From Jannaschia helgolandensis (lineage in GTDB: Bacteria > Pseudomonadota > Alphaproteobacteria > Rhodobacterales > Rhodobacteraceae): a stretch of DNA of 64,000 nucleotides. Under the pieces are notes generated by a model. It did not search any database, was not told the origin of the DNA, and saw nothing but the letters and a program-made list of their open reading frames with translations. Position 1 is the stretch's first letter, and each line of letters begins with the position of its first letter. The DNA is taken from NCBI RefSeq assembly GCF_900109285.1, contig NZ_FNZQ01000003.1, forward strand, positions 248,001 to 312,000. Direction: 5' to 3'. Shown here piece by piece: positions 50,648 to 58,466 of this stretch. A program made the position numbers and the translations under genes.

Positions 50648-52834
50648 TCATATTCCGCAGCGCCGTTTTCGGTCGCGCCGGTCGTCCGCTCCGAAGCCTG
50701 CCAGTTCTATACCCAGTCCGAAACTGGTCGATGATTGCAGCGTGGTCGTCGATGTGAAGCGTCGCTCCACATCAAAATCGACCGTCAGGCAATCCGACAG
50801 ATAGGTCAGTCCCAGACCGGCGCTGCTGGCGTCGTTCGTGATGAAGTCATATCGCCAGTTTACCCGCCCCGTCCAGTCACGGCCCAGATCGCGCGACGCA
50901 TCCACCGCCCATTCCGATGTAGCTGTCGGTCGGCCCGCCCCGGCGTCCGCCTCCAGCCAGGTATAGCGCGTCTCCAGCGCGTGCCGCTCGCCGTTCCAGC
51001 GCAGAATGGTTTCGGAGCGGGAAAACTCCAGACCGTCCGAAAGCAGCGACCGCTGCATCAGCTGAAGTCCGTCGCCAGAATCCGCCTTGAACGCCAGCAG
51101 CCAGTCCGAGGCCGTTCCCGCAAGCCCCGTGCCCTGCCGGAATTGACCCAGATCGTCCTGTCGCCATATCCGTCCCGCCGTCGCCCCGACCGTCCAGCCG
51201 GACGGGTCGTAGCGGGTATAGCTGACGCCGATATTCAACCTGTTGCCCAATTCCCGCTGGTCCCGACCCGCGAACCGTGACGGCGAAAACAGGTTTCCCT
51301 CATCGAATTCGGGGGTGAGGCTGTCCTCGTTGGGTGTCAGGCGGCGATCGTTCGGTGCCAGGATTACCTGTGCGATCGGCTCGATCACGTGGCGCACGCC
51401 GCCCGCCTCGGCTCGCGCCATCGGCAAACGCAACTCCAGACCCGCATAGGGCACGGCACGCAGGAAGGTCGTATTCGGGAAAAACGGGTCCTGCTGCACA
51501 TTATAGGCATCCAGATTCAGCCCGCCCAGGGCCGTCGTAACAAGTCCCGAGTCGAAGATGCGACTGCGCTTCCAATCCACGCCCGCCGACAGGCGCAGCG
51601 TATCGCGCGCAGAATTGGCAGGCATGCCCGCAGGAACCGTGCTCGCGTCGCGGTTGCGGGCATGCGCCTGCAGCGTCCAGACGGTCTGACCGCCCAGAAA
51701 ACTCTCGGGGACGCGCCGCTGCCGTTCGATGGTAAAGACCGGCGTCGGCTGGAATCGGTTGTTTTCACCGTCGCGCAACGTATTGAAAGCAATCACTTCG
51801 GCCAGAAACCGGTCCTCGCGGTCGACCCGCGTGATGGCGATGCTGCTTTCCAGAAGATCCTGCTGGCCGATACCATAGGTTGCCAGATAATCCTTGTCGC
51901 TGACCGCCTCGATACTGAATGTCAGCCGGTAATCGCGGGGCAGCGAAAAGTTTCCTTCGGCGAAGATATACCCCCGCGTTTCCCCCGGTCGGATCATATC
52001 GCTGGACAGCGCCCCGTTCACCTCGATGTCGCCGTTGTCGAATGCCTGGCGATATCGGAAGCCCAGGCTGCGCGTTTCGGTGTTCGTGATGAACGGCGTC
52101 AGCGTCAGATCGCGCGATGGCCCCAGTTCGATGAAATAGGGCAGTGAAAGGCCGGTGCCCAGCAAATCGTCCGAGGTCAGCCGGGGGGTCAGCAAACCGG
52201 TCGTCCGTTCCTGCGTCGGATCGGGCAGGCGCAGACGCGGGAACCAGGCGATGGGCACGCCGATAACCTCGAACCGGGCACCTTCGAAATAAAGCTGCTG
52301 TTTTTCCTTGTCGTGGACGATGCGCCGCGCCCTTATCTGCCAGAGCGGCACAGGACTGCCGACGCAGACCTGACAGGACGACGCGACGGTCTGATAAAGC
52401 TGCGTATATCGCCCCTCGGCATCGGTTGCGATTTCGGACGCGGCGATCTGCAGGCGTTGATCCAGAACCAGACGTGCCCCCTGCAGGACCGAATTGCGCA
52501 GATCCGACGCCAGCGATGCGAAGTCCGCGACCAGAATCGTGTCCGGCCCGTCCAGCAGGGTCAACGGCCCATCGACGATGACCCGGTCCTCGGCCCGCAG
52601 ATAGGTCACGCGCGTCGCGCGCAGGATGCGCCCGTCAAAATAAATCTCGACGTTACCTTCCGCGACCAGTTTCCCGGCGTCGAACTCGACGCTGTCCGCC
52701 ACCAGCGTTGCCGGAGCCACCTGCTGCGCGGCATCGGCCGCCGCGATGGACGTCTGCGCAAAGGCGGGACCCGAAGAGACAATCAGGCAGGTGCCACCCA
52801 TCAGGCGGGCCAACAGCGCGATAATCAGACGCAT
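50648..52834 (-). CDS. lptD: LPS-assembly outer-membrane protein LptD
   Basis: This 728-residue protein has a signal peptide (to about residue 27), an N-terminal OstA/LptA-like jellyroll (about 40-180, TLVADSVEFDAGKLVAEGNVEIYFDG in parts) and a large beta-barrel C-terminal domain. It inserts LPS into the outer leaflet together with LptE. Cysteines occur as a CxxC pair C154/C157 plus C682 and C726 near the end. Start 52834 overlaps the lptG stop by one base (TGATG). The 3' end is about 11 bases from surA. Confidence 0.94.
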   Translation of the reverse strand: MRLIIALLARLMGGTCLIVSSGPAFAQTSIAAADAAQQVAPATLVADSVEFDAGKLVAEGNVEIYFDGRILRATRVTYLRAEDRVIVDGPLTLLDGPDTILVADFASLASDLRNSVLQGARLVLDQRLQIAASEIATDAEGRYTQLYQTVASSCQVCVGSPVPLWQIRARRIVHDKEKQQLYFEGARFEVIGVPIAWFPRLRLPDPTQERTTGLLTPRLTSDDLLGTGLSLPYFIELGPSRDLTLTPFITNTETRSLGFRYRQAFDNGDIEVNGALSSDMIRPGETRGYIFAEGNFSLPRDYRLTFSIEAVSDKDYLATYGIGQQDLLESSIAITRVDREDRFLAEVIAFNTLRDGENNRFQPTPVFTIERQRRVPESFLGGQTVWTLQAHARNRDASTVPAGMPANSARDTLRLSAGVDWKRSRIFDSGLVTTALGGLNLDAYNVQQDPFFPNTTFLRAVPYAGLELRLPMARAEAGGVRHVIEPIAQVILAPNDRRLTPNEDSLTPEFDEGNLFSPSRFAGRDQRELGNRLNIGVSYTRYDPSGWTVGATAGRIWRQDDLGQFRQGTGLAGTASDWLLAFKADSGDGLQLMQRSLLSDGLEFSRSETILRWNGERHALETRYTWLEADAGAGRPTATSEWAVDASRDLGRDWTGRVNWRYDFITNDASSAGLGLTYLSDCLTVDFDVERRFTSTTTLQSSTSFGLGIELAGFGADDRRDRKRRCGI

Positions 52835-53931
52835 CACCCGTCCTCCAGACGCAGAATGATACCTGCGGACAGCAGGATCGCGGCAATCGGCGGCGACCAC
52901 GCGGCCAGCACCACGGGAAGCTGCCCGTTCTCGCTCAGCACCTGAGCGAAGTTGCGCAGAAAGAAAACCCCGAACCCCAGAAGAAGCGCCGTCAGCACCA
53001 TTATTCCCGACCGCCCGGCCCGGACCTGACGCATCGAAAACGCCGCCCCGATCAGGACCATGGCTGCCAGCATCAGCGGGTTCGCCAATTCCATCTGCAA
53101 CCAGATGCGGTGCGTGCGCCCCGAGAAGCCGGCGGCGTCAAGTTGACGTATGAACCCCGGCAACTGAAAGATCGGGATCGACGACGGCACGCCGAAACTG
53201 TCGCGGATCTGATCGCGGGTCAGCGATGACGGGATCGTGGCTATGGCCACGGCGCGCGAGTCGCGCTCGGGGTTTTCGGACTGGCTGAGCGGCCACATCT
53301 TCGCGTCCGCCAGCAACCATTCTCCGTCGGTCAGTTCGGCCTGCGCCGCCTCGATCCGTTCGACCGGCGTGCCATTCGCATCGAACGACAGGAACGTCAC
53401 ATCATAGAGCAGGGTCCCGTCCAGCGACGACCGCTGCGCGCGGATCACCGTCTGGCCGGTGCCGTCGCCCTGCCGCAGCCAGACGCCCTCCTCGCTGATC
53501 GACATCACGCTGCTGATCCCGGTGCGCCACCGCGCGATCTCCCGTTCATAGACGCCCTGCGTCGCGGCGACGATGGGATTTACGGTCACCAGTGCGGCAA
53601 TGCCCAGAACGAACGCGGCCATGACCGGCGCGAAGGCTGCCCGCATCGCCGAGCGGCCCGCGGCCCGGATCACCACCATTTCGGACGACCGCGCCAGCGA
53701 CAGGAACAGTGCCAGCGTCGACAGGATCACGATCAACGGCAGGATCTGATAGAGTGCTGCCGGCAGGTTCAGCGCCGCCAGCCGCAAGCCGTCCCCTACA
53801 TCTCCGCCGCGCCCGTCCAGACGGCGCAACTGCTCCATCAGGTCGATGGGCAGAAGCAGGCCGGTGAATACCAGCGTCACGATGAACACCAGCCACAGGA
53901 ACCGGCGCGCCAGATACATCTGCAGGATCAT
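52834..53931 (-). CDS. lptG: LPS export ABC transporter permease LptG
   Basis: This 365-residue YjgP/YjgQ-family permease has three N-terminal helices, a periplasmic beta-jellyroll (residues about 130-260) and three C-terminal helices. N-terminal LARRFLWLVFIVTLVFTGLLLPID and FQLPGFIRQLDAAGFSG are typical of LptG. With LptF and LptB it extracts LPS from the inner membrane. ATG 53931 overlaps the lptF stop by four bases. LptB is not encoded in this window. Confidence 0.93.
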   Translation of the reverse strand: MILQMYLARRFLWLVFIVTLVFTGLLLPIDLMEQLRRLDGRGGDVGDGLRLAALNLPAALYQILPLIVILSTLALFLSLARSSEMVVIRAAGRSAMRAAFAPVMAAFVLGIAALVTVNPIVAATQGVYEREIARWRTGISSVMSISEEGVWLRQGDGTGQTVIRAQRSSLDGTLLYDVTFLSFDANGTPVERIEAAQAELTDGEWLLADAKMWPLSQSENPERDSRAVAIATIPSSLTRDQIRDSFGVPSSIPIFQLPGFIRQLDAAGFSGRTHRIWLQMELANPLMLAAMVLIGAAFSMRQVRAGRSGIMVLTALLLGFGVFFLRNFAQVLSENGQLPVVLAAWSPPIAAILLSAGIILRLEDG

Positions 53932-55064
53932 GCGCCCCCCCCGGTCCGGCGCAGACGCAGCGGCCCGAATGTACTGCGCCAGATCAGCCCCGCCCCCAGG
54001 GCCAGCGTCATCAGCGAAGGCACATAGGTCAGCCACCACCCCCCGACCTGGCCGCGGGCGGCGGTTTCGGCGATGTTGCCCAGCATTTTCAGTATGATGG
54101 CCGCCACGACCGCCGCCAGAATCTGGCGCCACAACCCCAGCCGCGAATAGCCGCCCAACATCAGGAACCCAAGCGCCATCAACGGCAGGGCAAAGGCGAA
54201 GAGGGCCTCGGATATCCTGAGATGACCTTCGTACTGCAATTTCGCCACATCCACACCCGTCAATTCCTGCGTCGTGGCGTCGGCCCGCAGCAGCTCGGGC
54301 GTCGACAATTCGCGCGGATCGCGCGTCCTTGCGGCGGCGGATCCGGCCAGCCCCGCCAGATCATAGGCGAAATCGTTGAACGTCGTGGTCACCAGATTGC
54401 GGTCCACGGTTTGCAGGGTCTGGGCCATGCCGTCGAACATCACCAACCGCGTGCCTCCGCCCACGTCCGGGTCGGCACGGACCAGAATGGCGCGTTCGGC
54501 GGTGTAGGACGTGCGCACCTCGGGGCTGCGACGATCCTGAAGGAACAGGCCCAGAAGTTCGCCCCGCTGCGTGATCTCGCGGACATAGACGGTGATGCCC
54601 GCGCCGGGATGGATGAACTCGCCCTCCTTCAGGAACCGCGCGGTCACATCCTGCGACAGTTGCGCACCCCGCACCGCCAGTGCGCTGCGCGACGCCGGGG
54701 TCAGCACATGCGCCAGTACGCTGACCATCAGCGCGACGACGAAGCCGAAGATCAGCACCGGGCGCGCCAGCCGCCAGGGCGACAAGCCGGTCGTCTGCGC
54801 CACCACCATTTCTGACTCCGCCGCCAGCCGGTTGATCCCGTAGAGCGTGGCCACCAGTGCCGATACCGGCAGCACCGCCATGATCACGTTAGGCAGGGCC
54901 AGCGCTGTAAACTCCAGGAAGGTCAGAATGTTCGACCCGCCCGCGATCAGCTGGTCGAACAGCCCGATTGCCCGGTTGACCCAATAGACCGCTACCAGCA
55001 CCAGGCTGAAGAAACCGAAATACATCAGCAACTGTCCCGAAAGGTATCTGTCGAACAGGCCCAA
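53928..55064 (-). CDS. lptF: LPS export ABC transporter permease LptF, TTG start
   Basis: This 378-residue partner of LptG has the same six-helix plus jellyroll plan and opens LFDRYLSGQLLMYFGFFSLVLVAVYWVNRA (in parts). The first codon is TTG at 55064: the triplet before it in frame is TGA, and AGGGGG lies about 5 bases upstream. An ATG four bases upstream (55068) is in another frame. The next in-frame ATG is 13 codons in and would remove part of the first helix. It is the first gene of the envelope operon, divergent from pepA. Confidence 0.9.
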   Translation of the reverse strand: MGLFDRYLSGQLLMYFGFFSLVLVAVYWVNRAIGLFDQLIAGGSNILTFLEFTALALPNVIMAVLPVSALVATLYGINRLAAESEMVVAQTTGLSPWRLARPVLIFGFVVALMVSVLAHVLTPASRSALAVRGAQLSQDVTARFLKEGEFIHPGAGITVYVREITQRGELLGLFLQDRRSPEVRTSYTAERAILVRADPDVGGGTRLVMFDGMAQTLQTVDRNLVTTTFNDFAYDLAGLAGSAAARTRDPRELSTPELLRADATTQELTGVDVAKLQYEGHLRISEALFAFALPLMALGFLMLGGYSRLGLWRQILAAVVAAIILKMLGNIAETAARGQVGGWWLTYVPSLMTLALGAGLIWRSTFGPLRLRRTGGGA

Positions 55065-55074
55065 TCATCCCCCT

Positions 55075-55092
55075 CCCGGAACGTTCTCCGGG
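55075..55092. repeat. 18-bp imperfect palindrome before lptF
   Basis: CCCGGA (55075-55080) and TCCGGG (55087-55092) flank AACGTTC-type bases and overlap GAACGTTC, itself a perfect palindrome. It lies about 10 bases from the lptF start and covers part of the likely ribosome-binding region, so it could be an operator or translational hairpin for the lpt operon. Confidence 0.45.
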
Positions 55093-55214
55093 CTCATTTG
55101 ACCCTTCCTAGCGGGCTTGGCGCTGGCATCAAACCCCAGATTACGGCGCGTGTCTGGAAAGTCGCCAACCCCCCGTTTAGGGTCGCGCGAAATCACACTT
55201 TCCCGGAGCATCCC

Positions 55215-56711
55215 ATGACCGCACCCGCCCCCGTCCGCTTTGTCGAAACCGATCTGGACGCCTTGGCCGCGTTCGACGGTGTAATCGCCTGTTTCGTCGC
55301 CACCGACGGGACGCTGGGGGTCGAGGCGCGGCGTCTGAACCGGCTGACCAAGGGGGCCGTGAAACGGGCGGTCGACAGCCCGGCCTTCGATAAACTGGAC
55401 GCAGGCGACGTGCTGGACCTCGGCTTTCCGGCCGGGGTCGCGGCCACGACCGTCGCCATCGCCAAACTCGACCGTCGCCCGCATATGATGAAGGCGATGG
55501 GCGCCGGGGCCGCGGTCGCCAAACTGCGCGGCTCGCGCGATCTGCTGATCCTTGGCGGCACGCTGCGCCGCCTGACCGACGCCGTGCTGGGCGCGACCCT
55601 GCGCGGCTATGACTTCAGCGACCACAAGACCGGCGACAAGAAAAGCCCCGCCGCCGCCGTCACCGTGATGACCTCCAGGCCCGATGAGGCCGAAACCGCC
55701 TTCGCCGATGCCCGTGCCGTCGCGGAAGGCGTATTCTTCACCCGCGATCTGGTGAACGAACCGGCGAATGTCCTGACCACCGCGGAGTTCGCCACCCGGC
55801 TGGAGGCCCTCACCGACCTCGGCGTCAAGGTCGAGGTGCTGGAGGAGGCCGACCTCGAAAAGCTTGGCATGCGCACACTTCTGGCGGTGGGGCAGGGGTC
55901 GGAGTCGCCCTCCAAGGTCGTGGTGATGGAATGGAACGGCGGGGCTGACGAGAAACCCTTCGCCCTGATCGGCAAGGGCGTGGTCTTCGATACCGGCGGC
56001 ATCAGCATCAAACCCTCTGCGGGCATGGAGGACATGACGATGGACATGGGCGGGGCCGGCACCGTCGCGGGCGTCATGCACACGCTGGCCAGACGCAAGG
56101 CGCGCGCCAACGTCGTGGCGCTGGTCGGTCTGGTCGAGAACATGCCCGACGGGCGCGCAACCCGCCCCGGCGATGTCGTTGCCTCGATGAAGGGCGATAC
56201 GGTCGAGATCATCAACACCGACGCCGAAGGCCGCCTCGTGCTGTGCGATGTGATGTGGTATGCGCAGGAGCGGTTTCAGCCGACGGGCATGATCGATCTC
56301 GCCACCCTGACCGGGGCCATCGTCGTCGGTCTGGGCCACGAAAACGCGGGCGTATTCTCAAACAACGACACGCTCTGCGATGCATTCTTGAAGGCGGCGA
56401 AAGACACCGGCGAAGGCGCGTGGCGGATGCCGCTGGGCGACGCCTACGACAAGCTGCTGAAATCGCGCGTGGCCGACATGAAGAACATCGGCGGTCGCCC
56501 CGCGGGGTCGATTACGGCGGCACAGTTCCTGCTACGGTTCGTGCGGGACGACACCCCGTGGATCCACCTCGACATCGCGGGCGTCGCCTCCGTCTCGGGT
56601 GGCACGGCGCTGGCCCCGGCGGGCGCGACCGGCTGGGGTGTCCGCGCTCTCGACCGGTTGATCCGCGACAGGTTCGAGCCGAAGCCGGAGGCCGACTCCA
56701 CCGATGGGTGA
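55215..56711 (+). CDS. pepA: Leucyl aminopeptidase, M17 family
   Basis: This 498-residue cytosolic enzyme removes N-terminal residues from peptides with two metal ions. Family motifs are LIGKGVVFDTGGISIKPS (metal-binding Lys/Asp), MDMGGAGTVAGVMH, VENMPDGRATRPGDV and the M17 signature NTDAEGRL. An N-terminal macro-like domain precedes it. ATG 55215 has a GGAG 6 bases upstream; the longer frame to 55098 covers the promoter region. It overlaps holC by 8 bases. The pepA-holC pair is also found in E. coli. Confidence 0.96.
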   Translation: MTAPAPVRFVETDLDALAAFDGVIACFVATDGTLGVEARRLNRLTKGAVKRAVDSPAFDKLDAGDVLDLGFPAGVAATTVAIAKLDRRPHMMKAMGAGAAVAKLRGSRDLLILGGTLRRLTDAVLGATLRGYDFSDHKTGDKKSPAAAVTVMTSRPDEAETAFADARAVAEGVFFTRDLVNEPANVLTTAEFATRLEALTDLGVKVEVLEEADLEKLGMRTLLAVGQGSESPSKVVVMEWNGGADEKPFALIGKGVVFDTGGISIKPSAGMEDMTMDMGGAGTVAGVMHTLARRKARANVVALVGLVENMPDGRATRPGDVVASMKGDTVEIINTDAEGRLVLCDVMWYAQERFQPTGMIDLATLTGAIVVGLGHENAGVFSNNDTLCDAFLKAAKDTGEGAWRMPLGDAYDKLLKSRVADMKNIGGRPAGSITAAQFLLRFVRDDTPWIHLDIAGVASVSGGTALAPAGATGWGVRALDRLIRDRFEPKPEADSTDG

Positions 56712-57165
56712 GGCCTATTTCTACCATCTGACCCGCACTGCCGTGGATGCGACGCTGGCCAATCTGCTGACCCGGTCGCTGGCGCAATCGTGGCGCGTGG
56801 CCGTGCGCGGCGGCGATGCCGGGCGGCTGGAGTGGCTGGACGAACGGCTGTGGCTGGGCGACGGCTTCCTTCCGCATGGTCGGGCGGGCGGGCCGCATGA
56901 TGCGCGCCAGCCCGTCCTGCTGACGCTGGGTGCTGCGGACAATGCCCCCGACTGCCTGATGGCGGTCGACGGAGCCGAGGTCGCGCCCGATGAAGTCACG
57001 CAGATGCAGCGCACCTGCATCCTGTTCGACGGCACCGACGGCGAGGCGCTGTCACGGGCGCGAAGCCAATGGAAGGCGCTGACCGACGCAGGCTGCGCCG
57101 CGCGCTACTGGTCCGAGGAATCGGGGAAATGGGTGGAAATGGCGACGAAAAATGTCCCCGGCTAA
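56704..57165 (+). CDS. holC: DNA polymerase III chi subunit
   Basis: This 153-residue protein starts AYFYHLTRTAVDATLANLLTRSLAQSWRVAVR (in parts) and contains LLTLGAADNAPDCLMAVDGAE and CILFDGTDGEALSRARSQWKAL, matching HolC. Chi binds single-strand DNA-binding protein and, through psi, the clamp loader. Start overlaps pepA, so the two are co-translated. It ends three bases from the convergent protease gene, with no terminator between. Confidence 0.92.
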   Translation: MGEAYFYHLTRTAVDATLANLLTRSLAQSWRVAVRGGDAGRLEWLDERLWLGDGFLPHGRAGGPHDARQPVLLTLGAADNAPDCLMAVDGAEVAPDEVTQMQRTCILFDGTDGEALSRARSQWKALTDAGCAARYWSEESGKWVEMATKNVPG

Positions 57166-57168
57166 GCC

Positions 57169-57756
57169 CTAGCGGATCAATCGCAGCCGATTGCCCTCGA
57201 TCTCGATCTTGCCGAAGGTCTGCAGGTACGACATGCCCAGCAGGCTGACCCCCAGGTCGCCTTCGCCGACGATGGCACGCACATTGGTATTGACGGTATC
57301 GCCCAGTGTCACCTCGTCCAGAAAGACCTGTGCGGTGCGGATCGTGCCGTTCGCCGTCATCGCCTGACCGAAATATTGCAGCCCATCCAGATTGATCCCG
57401 ACCGCCACCGCGTCGTCGCGGGACAGCACGATGTCACTGGCCCCGGTGTCGACCACGAAGTCGATCGGTTGACCGTTCACACCCAGCGTCATGTAGTAAT
57501 GCCCGTCGCGCCCCAACGGCACGTCCACGATCGTGCCTGCCTCGCCCGAGAGATAGGTTTGCGATGGCATCAGGGTCTGCTGCACCCGGTCCCAGTTGCC
57601 GAAAATAAGCGCGGCAGCCAGGAAGATGAGGAACCAGACCGCCGCCTGCTGCGCGACCTGACCCAATCGGTGCCGGTTCGCGATGAAATAGGACCCGCCG
57701 ATGACAAGCCCGAACAGAGAAAGGTAAATCAGATAGGCGGTGTCATTTCCGGTCAT
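57169..57756 (-). CDS. TIGR02281-type membrane-anchored aspartic protease
   Basis: This 195-residue protein has two N-terminal membrane helices (about residues 7-26 and 38-55) followed by a retropepsin-like domain. That domain has the active-site DTG at 103-105 in FVVDTGASDIVLS and a second hydrophobic-loop motif GVSLLGMSYLQTF. It is the single-domain clan AA (TIGR02281) type that works as a dimer. Substrate is unknown. It is likely anchored in the inner membrane with the catalytic domain in the periplasm. It follows marC by 28 bases on the same strand. Confidence 0.88.
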   Translation of the reverse strand: MTGNDTAYLIYLSLFGLVIGGSYFIANRHRLGQVAQQAAVWFLIFLAAALIFGNWDRVQQTLMPSQTYLSGEAGTIVDVPLGRDGHYYMTLGVNGQPIDFVVDTGASDIVLSRDDAVAVGINLDGLQYFGQAMTANGTIRTAQVFLDEVTLGDTVNTNVRAIVGEGDLGVSLLGMSYLQTFGKIEIEGNRLRLIR

Positions 57757-57784
57757 GACGTTAATCTAGGCAAGACGGCGCGAC

Positions 57785-58393
57785 TTACCAGCCCGGAAGA
57801 TCGCTCAGGCCGTCCAGAACGAACTGAACCGACAGCGCCGCCAGCAGCATTCCCAACAGGCGCGTCACGACATTCGTTCCGGTGTGGCCAAGCAGCCGTT
57901 CGAGGGGCGTGGCCAGCAGAAAGAACCCGAACACCACCGCGATCACGACCAGCATGACCCCGATTGCCTGCACCGACCCCAGGGTGCTGGCATTGTCGGT
58001 CAACAGGATCATCGTCGCGATCGCACCCGGTCCGGCAATCAGCGGCAGGGCAAGGGGGAAGACCGACGGGTCGCTCGTCGGCTCGTCCGCGCGACCCTCG
58101 CGCTTGGGCTGACGCTTTTCGAACAGCATCTCCAGCGCCGTGAGGAACAGCAGCAGGCCACCGGCAATACGGAACGCTGGCATCGAGATACCGAGGAAGG
58201 TCAGGATCGACTCTCCCAGAAGCGCGAAGGCAATCAGAAGACCGGCGGCGATCACGCAGGCGCGGATGGCGATGGCCCGGCGCAGCTGCGGCGTCATGCC
58301 CGCCGTCATCGCGACGAAGATCGGGGCCAGACCGATCGGGTCGATGACGACGAACAGCGCCGTGAAGGCGGTGATGGCTTCGGTCAGGGTCAT
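57785..58393 (-). CDS. MarC-family integral membrane protein
   Basis: This 202-residue protein with six predicted helices starts MTLTEAITAFTALFVVIDPIGLAPIFVAMTAGM (in parts), the MarC hallmark. It also has ALPLIAGPGAIATMILL in the middle and LLGHTGTNVVTRLLGMLLAALSVQFV near the end. MarC proteins were once linked to antibiotic resistance but their transport function is unproven. AAGGCG precedes the ATG. An 11-bp G-rich tandem repeat lies immediately upstream, between it and the ABC-F gene. Confidence 0.88.
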   Translation of the reverse strand: MTLTEAITAFTALFVVIDPIGLAPIFVAMTAGMTPQLRRAIAIRACVIAAGLLIAFALLGESILTFLGISMPAFRIAGGLLLFLTALEMLFEKRQPKREGRADEPTSDPSVFPLALPLIAGPGAIATMILLTDNASTLGSVQAIGVMLVVIAVVFGFFLLATPLERLLGHTGTNVVTRLLGMLLAALSVQFVLDGLSDLPGW

Positions 58394-58427
58394 GGGAAGC
58401 GCCTTGGGTCCCGTGCACGAGTGTCTG

Positions 58428-58466
58428 TACAGGGGGTGTACAGGGGGTGCACGGGGGGTGACAGGG
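58428..58466. repeat. 11-bp G-rich tandem repeat between ABC-F gene and marC
   Basis: Three units of 11 bases occupy 58428-58438, 58439-58449 and 58450-58460 (TACAGGGGGTG, the same again, then CACGGGGGGTG). A partial fourth (ACAGGG) runs to 58466, adjoining the ABC-F stop. The plus strand thus has four G-runs of 5, 5, 6 and 3 separated by 5-7 bases, which fits a G-quadruplex pattern. Copy number could vary by slippage. Confidence 0.8.
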
